A stretch of 64,000 bases of DNA from Anaerolineae bacterium. GTDB lineage: Bacteria; Chloroflexota; Anaerolineae; Aggregatilineales; JAFGMM01. The stretch is from positions 496,001 through 560,000 of the forward strand of contig JAOSJO010000022.1 of the NCBI GenBank assembly GCA_027494055.1, read 5' to 3'. Shown piece after piece: positions 42,091 through 53,573 of this stretch (the stretch's first letter is position 1; each line of letters opens with the position of its first letter). The notes under the pieces are model-generated. The model was not told where the DNA came from, did no database searches, and worked only from the letters and a program-made list of their open reading frames with translations. Position numbers and translations under genes: made by a program.

Positions 42091-42215
42091 GGCAGATACT
42101 CCGGTTCGATCCAGCCTCTATTGTGCCGCGCGCCGCCCCGCGCGTCTGGACTCCCCGCCTACGCCTGCCGTGCGGCTCCCCGGCGGGGCGCGCGCCCGAC
42201 TTCCTCTGCCCGTGC

Positions 42216-42221
42216 TATAAT
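42216..42221 (+). promoter_or_regulatory. -10 box of the kinase gene (leaderless start)
   Basis: TATAAT at 42216-42221, with transcription expected to start at about 42228, only a few bases before the ATG at 42232 (and overlapping an in-frame ATG at 42223). No Shine-Dalgarno sequence precedes the start, so the mRNA is probably leaderless. Confidence 0.6.
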
Positions 42222-42231
42222 AATGTGGATT

Positions 42232-43731
42232 ATGTTGAGCGAAACGTTCCGAGACGCCATAATCCCCATCTACTTCGTGTACGGGTTGGGGTTTTTCTCG
42301 CTGGGGCTGGCGGTTGCGCTGGAGTCGCGCCGGTCCGCGCCGGACCTCCCCTTCGCGCGCGCGATGATCCCGCTCGCCATCTTCGGCCTGATCCAGGGCG
42401 TACACGTGTGGCTGGAGATGTTCGTGCGCGACGCCGAGCTGCACGGCCGCGCCGCGCCGCCACCCTGGTTCGAGTTGCTGCGCCTGGCGCTGCTGGCGGC
42501 GTCGTTCGCGGCGCTGATTGCGTTCGGCGTCAAGATGCTGCGGCCCAGCGGGTGGCCGGCGCACACGGAGTGGTACATCGCCGGGGTGATGGTGCTGTTC
42601 TGGCTGGGGAGCGTGATGGTGCTGGGGCAGTTGCTCCGCCCCGGCGACGCCATGCGCACCACGCTGGAGTCGTGGTTTCGCATGACGGACACGCTGAGCC
42701 GCTACGTCCTGGCGATCCCCGGCGCGCTCATCAGCGGGTATGCGCTGTGGCGGCAGGCCGGCCGGCTGGCGCAGGAGCGCCGCCGCTTCACCCGTGATCT
42801 GCGCGTGGCGTCAATCACGTTCTTCGTGTACGGCCTGGTCGGGCAGATCTTCGTCAACGAGACGCGGCTCTTCCCGTCGAACATCATCAACGCCGACGTG
42901 TTCATGCAGCTCACAGGCGCGCCGATCCAGTCTCTTCCGGGGGCGCTGGCGGTCGTCCTGGCGGTGACGCTGATCCGCGCCATGCAGCTCTTCGAGTTGG
43001 ACCGCCGCCGCGCGCTGGCCGCCGCCGAGCAGCGCGCGCACGACGAACTCGCCAAGCGCGAGGCGCTGCGCCGCGAGATGCTGCGCCACACCGTCGCGGC
43101 GCAGGAGGAGGAGCGCCGGCGCATCGCGCGCGAGCTGCACGACGAGATCGGCCAGATCCTCACCGGGCTTTCGCTGGGGCTGGCCGGGTTGCAACAGTCG
43201 GCGGGCGCGGACGCGAACGGCCTGACTGAACAGATCAGCGAGCTGCGCCAGTTGACCCAGGACAGCGTAACCGAACTCCGCCAGCTCGTCACCGACCTGC
43301 GCCCAAGCCAGCTCGATCACCTGGGGCTGGTGGCGGCGGTGCGCGCGCTCGTGCAGGAGAGCCGCCAGCGCTTCGGCCTCAAGGTCGATTTCGAAGTCAC
43401 CGGCCCCCGCCGCCGCCTCCCGCCAGAGGTCGAGCTGGCGGTGTTCCGCATTGCGCAGGAGTCGCTGACCAACGTGGCGCGGCACGCGGGCGCGCCGACG
43501 GCGCGCGTGCGTCTGGCTTATGAGGCGGACGGCGTGCGGATTGCCGTCAGCGACGACGGCGTGGGGTTCACGTACCAGGAGCATGAATTCGCCAACGGGC
43601 AACACTGGGGGCTGCTGGGCATCACCGAGCGCGCCGCGCAGTGGGGCGGCACGGTCACGATTGACACCGCGCCCGGCGCGGGCACGCGCGTGGAGGCCTG
43701 GCTGCCGGTCAAACCCGAGACGGCGGGATGA
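42232..43731 (+). CDS. NarX/LiaS-type sensor histidine kinase
   Basis: About 500 residues. The N-terminal 250 residues have about seven hydrophobic segments with no large external loop. A coiled coil leads to HisKA_3 (EEERRRIARELHDEIGQILTGLSLGL, His at about 303) and a HATPase domain (FRIAQESLTNVARHAGA; DDGVGF; HWGLLGITERA). This kinase family works with NarL/FixJ regulators; the matching regulator gene starts 6 bp later. The frame is open far upstream across a repeat-free stretch, but the -10 box at 42216 and the start of the hydrophobic region support the ATG at 42232. Confidence 0.92.
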   Translation: MLSETFRDAIIPIYFVYGLGFFSLGLAVALESRRSAPDLPFARAMIPLAIFGLIQGVHVWLEMFVRDAELHGRAAPPPWFELLRLALLAASFAALIAFGVKMLRPSGWPAHTEWYIAGVMVLFWLGSVMVLGQLLRPGDAMRTTLESWFRMTDTLSRYVLAIPGALISGYALWRQAGRLAQERRRFTRDLRVASITFFVYGLVGQIFVNETRLFPSNIINADVFMQLTGAPIQSLPGALAVVLAVTLIRAMQLFELDRRRALAAAEQRAHDELAKREALRREMLRHTVAAQEEERRRIARELHDEIGQILTGLSLGLAGLQQSAGADANGLTEQISELRQLTQDSVTELRQLVTDLRPSQLDHLGLVAAVRALVQESRQRFGLKVDFEVTGPRRRLPPEVELAVFRIAQESLTNVARHAGAPTARVRLAYEADGVRIAVSDDGVGFTYQEHEFANGQHWGLLGITERAAQWGGTVTIDTAPGAGTRVEAWLPVKPETAG

Positions 43732-43737
43732 GGACGG

Positions 43738-44421
43738 ATGACGGATATGGGAGAGAACGCTGCCGAGACCATTCGCATCCTGCTTGTGGACGACCATGAC
43801 GTGGTCCGCGAGGGGCTGCGCGCGCTGTTGAGCGCCGAGCCGGACTTCGAAGTGATCGGGTCGGCGCGCTCCGGGCCGGAGGCGATGGAGATGATCCAGG
43901 CGCTCACGCCGGACGTGATGCTGATGGACATCACGATGGAGGGGATGGACGGCCTCGAAGTCACGCGGCGCGTCAAGGCGTGCTGTGGCGATGCGGTCAA
44001 GGTGCTGGCGCTGACCATCCACGAAGGGCAGGATTACTTCTTCGCCATGCTGCACGCGGGCGCGTCCGGCTACGTGCCGAAGCGCGCCGCCTCCGATGAC
44101 CTGGTGCAGGCGATCCGCGCAGTGGCGCGCGGCGAGATCTACCTGCACCCGTCGGTGGCCGGCGCGCTGGTGCAGGACTTCCTGGAGGGCTACGACCCCC
44201 TGCTGGCCGAGAAGCGCGAGGCGCTCCCCAGGCTCACAGACCGCGAGCGCGAGGTGCTCACCCTCATCGGCGAGGGGCTGCGCAACCAGGACATCGCCGA
44301 GCGGCTGGCGATCAGCCCCAAGACGGTGTCGCGCCACCGGGAGAACATCCTGCGCAAGCTGAACCTCGACACGCGCGCCGACCTGATCCGTTACGCGATC
44401 ACCATGGGGCTGATCGAGTAA
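43738..44421 (+). CDS. NarL/FixJ-type response regulator
   Basis: 227 residues. The receiver has the acidic DDH (about 18-20), phospho-acceptor D64 in MLMDITMEG and Lys in VPKRAAS. The LuxR/GerE helix-turn-helix reads LTDREREVLTLIGEGLRNQDIAERLAISPKTVSRHRENILRKL. It would bind DNA when phosphorylated by the upstream kinase. The gene starts 6 bp after the kinase stop and forms one operon with it. The targets are unknown. Confidence 0.95.
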   Translation: MTDMGENAAETIRILLVDDHDVVREGLRALLSAEPDFEVIGSARSGPEAMEMIQALTPDVMLMDITMEGMDGLEVTRRVKACCGDAVKVLALTIHEGQDYFFAMLHAGASGYVPKRAASDDLVQAIRAVARGEIYLHPSVAGALVQDFLEGYDPLLAEKREALPRLTDREREVLTLIGEGLRNQDIAERLAISPKTVSRHRENILRKLNLDTRADLIRYAITMGLIE

Positions 44422-44506
44422 CGTCCCCTGCGCACCCCCGAAAATTGGGATGACGCCCCGCCCTGCCCTCTGCTATCCTGGCCGTGAAGTCTACGGAGGG
44501 TCCGAA

Positions 44507-44731
44507 ATGGAGGCAGAGATGGCAGGGCAGAACTACGTATGCCCGAAGTGCGGGAACACCGACTGCGAACTCGACCAGTTCCACGCCGCCGGCGGCCTGC
44601 TCAGCAGGCTGTTCGACGTGCAACACAAGCGGTTCACCACGGTGACCTGCACCCGCTGCCGGTACACCGAACTCTACAAGGCGGACACCCGCACGACTGA
44701 AAACATCCTTGATTTCCTCGCCAGCAGCTAA
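44507..44731 (+). CDS. small zinc-ribbon nucleic-acid-binding protein
   Basis: 74 residues. The ATG at 44507 is preceded by GGAGGG; a second in-frame ATG lies four codons later. YVCPKCGNTDCELDQFHAAGGLLSRLFDVQHKRFTTVTCTRCRYTELYKADT has the C-x2-C...C-x2-C ligands of the zinc-ribbon family often annotated as nucleic-acid-binding protein. It is intact. Stand-alone members are widespread and of unknown role. The gap up to 44935 holds no gene. Confidence 0.75.
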   Translation: MEAEMAGQNYVCPKCGNTDCELDQFHAAGGLLSRLFDVQHKRFTTVTCTRCRYTELYKADTRTTENILDFLASS

Positions 44732-44935
44732 GGCCCGCTGGCACGTCCCCTGCTTACCAGCGCCGCGTTCCCCTTCGCGGCGCTGGCCCCTTTTTCCCCG
44801 GCGGCTACGTGCCCGCAACAAACGTCAGTATACTTGTAGACGCCCGACCCCCTGGCCCTGGCGGGCTATGGCGCGCTCCCGCAATGCGGGTAGACTCTGC
44901 GCGGTTTGCGCTGTCTCTGGGATGCGAATGCCCTG

Positions 44936-46772
44936 ATGCGGAAAGCCCTACTCCTTGCACTGATCTTCGGTGTGGCGCTGGCCGCCTGTCGGCCTGACCC
45001 AACGCCGACGCCGTCGCCGCCGACGGCCACCTATCCGCCCCAGGCCACCCCGACCCCGCTGGGCGGGCCGCTGGTCATCTTCTGGTCGATTGTGGACTCC
45101 GCCGCCGACGGAAGCGCGGCCACCTACACGGTGCGCATCAACGCGAGCGGCGGCACCGCCCCCTACACCTACTACCATGGGGCGACGCGCCTCGACGGCG
45201 CGACGTTCACGGTCAGCCAGCCGTGCCCGCCGGACGCGCCGGTCACGTTCGACATCCGCGTCGAGAGCGCCGACGGCCAGGCCGACGCCATGCAGGGCAC
45301 GCTGCCGGCCACGTGCCCCACGCCGGCCCCGCTCGTGGAGGCCACGCCCACGGTGGCCGGCGCGCCCGCCATCGCGAACCCGGACCGCCCGCCCGCCGGA
45401 CGCCCCGCCTTCTACGCGCTCACCTTCGGCGCGTCGGCAGACGCCCACGCCACGCTGCTGTTCCCCGCCGGGACGGCGCGCGTCGTCGCGCGCTGGCGTC
45501 ACCAACTGATCGCCGAAGACGAGACGGTGCACCGGCGGATCACGTACACGCCCGGTCGCCCGGAGCCGACGACGGCGCGGCCCTGGCAGGAGGCGAGCGA
45601 CACCTGGGACCACGACCCGGACGGCGAAGCGACGTACACCATCGAGTCGGGGCCGGCGGGCGCGCCGCTCGAACCGGGCGTGTACACGCTGCGCCTGTCG
45701 CTGCAGAGCGATCCCTACCGCTTTGTCGAGGGCGCGTTCGTCGTGCTGCCGGAGGCGGTCGAGGTCGGCGGGGTGGCGCGCTTTGGCGTCCCGGCGAGCA
45801 CCGACGCGCCGCAGGCGTGCCTGCTGTGGCAGATCGGCCCGACCAGCGCCGATCTGGACTACCGCCTGCTCGACGACCCGACCGACCTGCTCACAAGCTG
45901 GGGCGCGCAGGGCTTCGCGCCCTCCCCCGACGGCGCGCGCGTGGCCTACGTGAGCGCGTTCCTCGGCTTCGGCGGCCAGCCCGTCCGGCAGCCACACGTC
46001 TACACGTGGGACGGCGGCGTGGACCGCGCGCTCGACCTCGATGGGGGCGGCAGGCGCGCCGGCCTGGTCGGCAGATGGGACGCTGCTGGCGGTCACGGAC
46101 GCGACCGGCGTCACAGTCTTCGACGTGGACGGCGACAGCGCGCCGCTCTTCTTGCCGGGCGCGGCGCATCCGCGCTTTGCGCCGGCCGACAACCGCCTCG
46201 CCTTCGTGCGCGACGGCGAGGCGCTGGTGATCCGCGACCCCGACGGCGCGGAGCGCGTGGTCGCGGAGACGGCGTGGGAGGCGATGGGCGAGATTGCCTG
46301 GACGCCCGACGGCGCGCGGCTGTACTACGTCGAGCAGGGGCCGCCGGTCCGGCAGGGGCCGGGCGGTTACGTCAACGGCGTGCTGTGGACGGTGAGCGCG
46401 GGCGGCGGGGACGCGGCGCGCTGGTCGGTGAACACCTACGTCAGCCCGCGCGACCTGCTGATTGCGCTCGGTGGCCGCTACTTGCTGGCGAAGGACGGCA
46501 CCGGCGCGGTGGCCGATTGCCAGGTAGACGAGCGCCTGCACGTCTTCGACCTGGAGACGGAGGACCCGATGCGCCAGGACCGCACGCTGTGGGACATCAG
46601 CGGCGGGGGCGAGAGCGCCTACCGCTGGCTGACGGAGGGCGCTTTCCTGCTGGTGCGCCAGCCGCGCTGCTCCGGGCTGGCGGCGGAGTTCATCCGCGTG
46701 GAGGCGGCGAACGGGCGCGCGGCGTGGCTCGGCGGCCTGCCGAACACGCCCACCGGCCCGGCCTGCCGCTAG
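44936..46772 (+). CDS. TolB/PD40-like propeller lipoprotein, one frameshift
   Basis: ATG at 44936. Signal peptide with lipobox ALAAC (LLALIFGVALAACRPD), a Pro/Thr linker, an N-terminal domain with Ig-like strands (residues ~40-130), and a further beta domain. The frame breaks at a G5 run (about 46040); one G less restores ALDLDGAAGAPAWSADGTLLAVTDATGVTVFDVDGD. Then come propeller blades (HPRFAPADNRLAFVRDGEALVIRDPDG; EIAWTPDGARLYYVEQG; DLLIALGGRYLLAKDG). It would sit on the outer face of the membrane. The ligand is unknown. Corrected length is about 612 residues. Confidence 0.78.
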
Positions 46773-46810
46773 GGTCGGGGCAGGCGACACGGGGATCGTG
46801 GAGCAGAATT

Positions 46811-46985
46811 GAACCACAGATAACGCAGATAACGCGGATTCAGAAACAATCAAGACCTTCATCCATGTGGGTCGCTTCCCGAAAGCTCGTGGCTTTCGGG
46901 AAGCTATAAACACCATACGCAGTAACATGGGCAATTCCAAATATAGAGATCATAATTCGTGTTATCCGTGTAATCCGTGGTTAAA
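46811..46985. repeat. composite inverted-repeat element
   Basis: Outer arms AACCACAGATAACGCAGATA...GCGGATT and CGTGTTATCCGTGTAATCCGTGGTT are related to the ACCACGGATTACACGG-type repeats seen in many genomes. In its middle, GCTTCCCGAAAGC / GCTTTCGGGAAGC form a perfect 13-bp hairpin (46876-46906). It fills most of the 344-bp gap 46773-47116; the remainder contains a TATAAT box at 47052-47057. Confidence 0.75.
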
Positions 46986-47116
46986 CGGCTTCTCGCCCAG
47001 GCGAGCCGGAAGCGACAGCCGGCCAGGGGGCAGCGCAGGCGTTGGAGATGCTATAATTCACATATGATGTGTCACTTGCCGTGTTCCTTCACCCACCGCC
47101 GAGCAGGGGGTGCGCC

Positions 47117-47899
47117 ATGCGGCCCGCGCAGCAGCCTGACCCCTGGCTCAACCTCACCCCGCAGGCTGCCCGCCTGGTTGCGCGCGCCGTTGGCCTGTCC
47201 GCCGAACTCGGCCACCACTACCTGGGCGTCGAACACGTGATCCTCGCCGCCCTCACCTCCGACGAGACCGCCGCCGGCTACGCCATCGAGGCGGCGGGCC
47301 TGCCGGCCGTTGACTTCGTGCGCGCGCTCCGGGAGGAAATCGCCGTCTACCCCCGCCTGCCGTCCGACGACGACGCGCTCCCGCTCACGCCGCGCCTCGC
47401 GCGCATCCTCGAACGGGGGTCGCCCGACGCCCCGCTCGACCCGACGGCGCTGTTGCGCCACATCCTGGCGGACGCGCGCGCCGTGCCCTACCGCCTGACC
47501 GCCGCGCTCGGCGGGGACCCTGCCCGCCTCGCCGGGGCGCTCGCCGACATGCTCCAGGTTCTGGAGCGGCCGGTTGAGACCGCCGCGCCGCACGAGGATG
47601 CGCAGTCGATCAAGGACTCGATGGTGCTCGCGGCGCGGGGCCGCCAGATGCTTCAGGAACTCGCCGACGAGCTGCGCGATCACGGCTACGAGTTGCTGTT
47701 TGACGGCGCGGTCATCGGCTGGCTGCTGGTGCAAGAGCTGGACAGCGAGGGCCACGGCGTCATCGACCGCCTCTTTGCCGAGGACATCCGCCCCCGCGTC
47801 GCGGCGGCGCTGGACGCGAACCCGCCTGGCAGTGTCTTCTACCTGAGCCTGGTTGGCGACAGGCTCGAGCTGCTTGTGAACAGGGACCCTGAGCCATGA
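47117..47899 (+). CDS. Clp N-domain protein without ATPase
   Basis: About 260 residues. The first 150 hold two Clp_N-type repeats (RLVARAVGLSAELGHHYLGVEHVILAALTSDE; LTPRLARILERG...LDPTALLRHILADA), which in ClpA/ClpC bind adaptors and substrates. No Walker A or B motif is present. The C-terminal ~90 residues (MLQELADELRDHGYELLFDGAVIGWLLVQE...LFAEDIRPRVAAAL) resemble the small D2-C subdomain of Clp ATPases. It may be a regulator or adaptor derived from a Clp ATPase. A TATAAT box lies at 47052. The stop overlaps the next start (ATGA). Confidence 0.75.
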   Translation: MRPAQQPDPWLNLTPQAARLVARAVGLSAELGHHYLGVEHVILAALTSDETAAGYAIEAAGLPAVDFVRALREEIAVYPRLPSDDDALPLTPRLARILERGSPDAPLDPTALLRHILADARAVPYRLTAALGGDPARLAGALADMLQVLERPVETAAPHEDAQSIKDSMVLAARGRQMLQELADELRDHGYELLFDGAVIGWLLVQELDSEGHGVIDRLFAEDIRPRVAAALDANPPGSVFYLSLVGDRLELLVNRDPEP

Positions 47900-48335
47900 A
47901 CCGCTGCCCGACCTGCGGCTTCGACACCGACCCGTCCTGGCATTACTGCCCCGACTGCGGCCAGCCCCTCCGGTGGATCGCGGTCGCCGCGCCCGCCTAC
48001 CTGGAGTTCATCGGCGGGCCGGAGGATGGCCGCATCGCCCGCTCACCGGGTCGTTGATGACCATCGGCCGGCGCAGCGACAACGAGGTCGTCATCCTCAC
48101 CGACCGGTCGATCTCGCGCCGGCACGCGGTGATTTCGTACCGGGGGCGCGCCTTCTGGATCGCCGACCTGGACAGCACCCTCGGCACGCGCGTCGGCGGC
48201 GAGAAGATCGCCGACGAATACCCGCTCAGCGACGGTGACGTGATCCTCATCGGGCACACGCGCCTGGTCTTCTGCCAGGGCGAGCCGATTGCGCCGAAGC
48301 CACACCTGCACCGCATCGCATTGGAAGCACCATGA
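47896..48335 (+). CDS. zinc-ribbon and FHA-domain protein, one frameshift
   Basis: The ATG at 47896 overlaps the previous stop. The first frame begins MNRCPTCGFDTDPSWHYCPDCGQPL, a double C-x2-C zinc ribbon, then LEFIGGPEDGRIA. One base is missing near 48040; the next frame continues PLTGSLMTIGRRSDNEVVILTDRSISRRHAVISYRGRAFWIADLDSTLGTRVGGEKI, a standard FHA domain with the phosphothreonine-binding Arg in IGRRSDN and the SRRHA motif. It would bind Thr-phosphorylated partners. The corrected protein has about 147 residues. The zinc-ribbon plus FHA arrangement is common in Chloroflexota and Actinobacteria. It is coupled to both neighbours by overlaps. Confidence 0.85.
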
Positions 48336-49228
48336 CTGCGCCATCACTCACCGCCGATTGGGTCGCCACGATGCGCGACCACAATTACCACCGCACCCGC
48401 GCGCGCCGCGTCCAGACGCGCGACGCTGCCGTCGCTTTCGTTAACAAACTGGGCTTTGTGTTCTTCTGGCCCATCAAGGGCATCGAGTACGCCAGCCTGC
48501 TCCACGCCATCGCCGGGCGCGTCCGCGACGTGCCCGACGCGCACGACGACCCCGACGGGAGCCGGTGCTGGGGCTGGAAGGACGAGCTGCTCGGCGCGCG
48601 GGCGTGGTACTACGCCAAGCTGCTGCGCCGCCGCGCCACGCTGGTCGCGCTCGACGTGTTGCCCTATTTCTACGCGCTCAGCCCGAATTTCGGCGACTAC
48701 GAGACCGACTACCTCCAGGAATATGAGGACGGCGAACTCACCGCCGAAGCGAAGGCCATCTACGAGGCGCTGCTGCGCGAGGGGCCGCTCGGCACGGTGC
48801 GCCTGCGGCGCGCGGCCTACCTCGCCGCCGAGAGCGCCAAAAGCCGCTTCGAGCGCGCGCTGGTGGAGCTACAGGTCGGCCTCAAGGTGCTGCCGGTCGG
48901 CGTCGCCGAGGAGGGCGCGTGGAACTACGCCTTCGTCTACGACATCGTGGCGCGCCACTTTGCCAACCTGCCCGGCCAGGCGCGCGCCATCACCCGCCAC
49001 GACGCGCGCCAGACCCTTATCCACCGCTACGTGCACAACGCCGTCGCCGTGAGCCGCAAGCAGATCGCGCAGATGTTCCACGTGCTCAAGTGGACGCCGC
49101 GCGAGCTTGATGGCGCGCTCGCCGCGCTGCAGGCCGCCGGCGCGGTGCGCGAGATGGCGGTCGCGGGCATGGAGGGGGCGCAGTGGGTGAGCGTGGCGGC
49201 GCTGGAGGGCGGCGCAGCGCCCGGATAG
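48332..49228 (+). CDS. AlkZ/YcaQ-like winged-helix protein
   Basis: 298 residues. The start overlaps the FHA stop (ATGA). Sequence features such as FVNKLGFVFFWPIKGIEYASLLHAIAGR, SRCWGWKDELLGARAWYYAKLLRRRATLVALDVLPYF, LLREGPLGTVRLRRAAYLAA and a C-terminal winged-helix-like part match proteins related to the AlkZ (YcaQ) family. AlkZ enzymes remove crosslinked and alkylated bases. The Gln-x-Gln/Asp catalytic motif of AlkZ is not obvious, so this may be a relative without glycosylase activity. It forms an operon with the Clp-N and FHA genes. Confidence 0.7.
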   Translation: MTAPSLTADWVATMRDHNYHRTRARRVQTRDAAVAFVNKLGFVFFWPIKGIEYASLLHAIAGRVRDVPDAHDDPDGSRCWGWKDELLGARAWYYAKLLRRRATLVALDVLPYFYALSPNFGDYETDYLQEYEDGELTAEAKAIYEALLREGPLGTVRLRRAAYLAAESAKSRFERALVELQVGLKVLPVGVAEEGAWNYAFVYDIVARHFANLPGQARAITRHDARQTLIHRYVHNAVAVSRKQIAQMFHVLKWTPRELDGALAALQAAGAVREMAVAGMEGAQWVSVAALEGGAAPG

Positions 49229-49254
49229 CACGATGAAGTCCGGAACTGTGAAAG

Positions 49255-49375
49255 TGCGCACCGGGTGCGTAACACGAAAGCACGAAACCCGCGAAGTCAT
49301 GAAAGAGTTGGGCGTATTTTCGCGCCTTTCGTGGCTTCGTGTTTCAACCCCGTGCTGCTTCCCGGATTTTGTCAT
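49255..49375 (+). repeat. dispersed palindromic element, CACGAA family (copy 2)
   Basis: GCGTAACACGAAAGCACGAA (49267 and following) faces TTTCGTGGCTTCGTGTTTC (about 49328-49346). The end GCTTCCCGGATTTTGTCAT is shared with copy 3 at 62930 and, inverted, with copy 1 at 1611. It lies between the AlkZ-like gene and the T-box promoter. Confidence 0.85.
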
Positions 49376-49399
49376 GCTTAGCAGCGCCCGCGTGAGCCG

Positions 49400-49428
49400 T
49401 TGACGACCCTCCAAAGCCGTGCTACACT
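49400..49428 (+). promoter_or_regulatory. promoter of the T-box operon
   Basis: TTGACG at 49400-49405 and TACACT at 49423-49428 with a 17-bp spacer. Transcription would start at about 49435, directly before the T-box leader. Confidence 0.75.
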
Positions 49429-49439
49429 ACCGGTTAATA

Positions 49440-49698
49440 GCGACATAACCCAACAACGGTGAATGAGAGGAGTAGGCGGGCCTGCGCCTGATAGAGAAGG
49501 ACGGGCCACAGGCTGGAAGCCCCCGCAGCCGCCCCCGCTGAAGTCGCTCAGGAGTTGGTGGATTGAACCCCCAGTAGGTCCATCCGGGCACGCCCGTTAC
49601 AGCGCAATGAGCCGCCGGTCGCACGCAGCGCCGGCGGGAACCGAGGTGGTACCACGGGAGAGCGCCTCTCTCGTCCTTGCGGGCGAGAGAGGCTTTTT
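49440..49698 (+). promoter_or_regulatory. T-box riboswitch leader (valine-type)
   Basis: GAGGAGTAG near the 5' end and AGAGAAGG...GGCTGGAAG (about 49492-49519) are Stem I signatures. AGTAGG...CCGGGCACGCCCGTTA fits the Stem II/III region. The T-box bulge AGGTGGTACCACGG lies at 49644-49657. It is followed by a terminator hairpin GCCTCTCTCG / CGAGAGAGGC (49664-49693) with a T5 run. Uncharged tRNA would pair with the specifier codon and the GGTGG bulge and prevent termination. Possible Val specifiers are GTC at 49543-49545 and GTG at 49558-49560; I cannot decide between them without folding. Confidence 0.93.
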
Positions 49699-49708
49699 GT
49701 TGAGGCTT

Positions 49709-50503
49709 ATGGACACGATACACACCAATGCTTTTTACAACGCCGTCGCCGCCGACTATCACCTGTTCTTCCGGGACTGGTGGGCGACGGTGGAGCGCGA
49801 GGCGGTGTACCTGGACAAGCTGCTGAGTCCGCACGGCGTCCGGACGGTGCTCGACGCCTCGTGCGGCCCCGGCACGCAGTCTATCGCGCTGGCGGGAAAG
49901 GGCTACGCCGTCACCGCCGCCGACCCCAGCGCGGCGTTGCTCGACCGGGCGCGCGCGAACGCGCAGCAGGCCGGCGTGGAGGTGACGCTGCTGCACGCCA
50001 GCTTCCTCGACCTGCCCGCGCACGTGGACGGCCCGTTCGACGCGCTCATCACGACGGGCAACTCGTTCGCGCACCTGCTGGACGACGCGGAGATTGCGCA
50101 GGCGCTGGCGAACTTCCACGGCCTGCTCGCGCCGGACGGGGTGCTGCTTGTCGGCATCCGCGACTTCGACGCCATCCTGGAGACCAGGCCGCGCTTTCTG
50201 CCCGGCCAGATACACGAACAGGGCGACGAGCGCGTGATCGGCTTTGACATCTGGGACTACAACGACGGACCGCCGCCAACGATCACGTTCAACAAGTTCT
50301 TCGTGCGCGGCGACGGTGAGGCGTGGGCGGTGACGCACGCGCCGGTGGTCTACCGCGCGCTCCGCGAGGCGGAACTGCGCGCCTTTCTGGAGCGGGCCGG
50401 TTTCGTCGATACCGAGCGCGCCGACCACTGGTGGGAGATGCTGCTGGTGTCGCGCAGGGGCAAAGCGAAAGGAGGTGGGAAGAATGTCCGTAGACGTAGC
50501 TGA
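49709..50503 (+). CDS. class I SAM-dependent methyltransferase in the T-box operon
   Basis: 264 residues from the ATG at 49709, 11 bp after the T-box terminator. Motif I VLDASCGPGTQSIALAGKG and acidic motif II VTAADPS bind S-adenosylmethionine; motif IV is FDALITTGNSFAHLL. The rest (WAVTHAPVVYRALREAELRAFLERAGF) fits the same family of small-molecule methyltransferases. The substrate is unknown. It lies between the T-box and valS, so valine starvation would raise both. It might be unrelated to valine metabolism and simply use the same promoter. The gene is intact and its start has no strong ribosome binding site. Confidence 0.85.
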   Translation: MDTIHTNAFYNAVAADYHLFFRDWWATVEREAVYLDKLLSPHGVRTVLDASCGPGTQSIALAGKGYAVTAADPSAALLDRARANAQQAGVEVTLLHASFLDLPAHVDGPFDALITTGNSFAHLLDDAEIAQALANFHGLLAPDGVLLVGIRDFDAILETRPRFLPGQIHEQGDERVIGFDIWDYNDGPPPTITFNKFFVRGDGEAWAVTHAPVVYRALREAELRAFLERAGFVDTERADHWWEMLLVSRRGKAKGGGKNVRRRS

Positions 50504-50564
50504 AGTAGCGGGAGACGTTGACGTATTGGTTTTCTCACCTCTGGCCCTGGGGAGGTGACGGCAA

Positions 50565-53259
<2,695 letters not shown>

Positions 53260-53291
53260 AAGGACAGGGGCTTCTGCAATCTGATCAAATA

Positions 53292-53320
53292 GTAGGGGCG
53301 ACCCGCCGGGTCGCCCCTAC
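53292..53320. repeat. palindromic repeat, GTAGGGGCGACCC family (copy 3)
   Basis: GTAGGGGCGACCCG / CGGGTCGCCCCTAC, identical in the arms to copies 1 and 2. It lies 33 bp after valS. In the rest of the 314-bp gap to rph (53260-53573) only a short palindrome AGCTCCCTGGGAGCT (about 53431-53445) is visible. Confidence 0.85.
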
Positions 53321-53573
53321 CCCCAGATGTGGCGATACCGAGAGGTTCCGCACGCCATGTCTCCAAACGCGGACTGTAGAGTTGTTGCCGGCGTACCGCC
53401 CCCTCCACTGAGGATAGCGACCTGCTTTGCAGCTCCCTGGGAGCTTCCCCGGATCGCCCCGACCCGCCGGATGCCGCGCGTCCCGCGCAGTGGGCGCGGC
53501 CAATCCGCCGCATGAATTCGCCAACCGCGTCGTGAATCGAGTATCCTTGTGGGCGCACCAAGGAGGGGCACCT

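Noticed and set aside
41473..42231. Upstream extension of the NarX-type kinase
   Set aside because: The frame is open across the opposite lipoprotein gene, but the -10 box at 42216 and the start of the membrane region place the real start at 42232.
49450..49640. Small gene inside the T-box leader
   Set aside because: The open frame from 49463 is in frame with the methyltransferase, but this sequence is accounted for by conserved T-box elements and the terminator.
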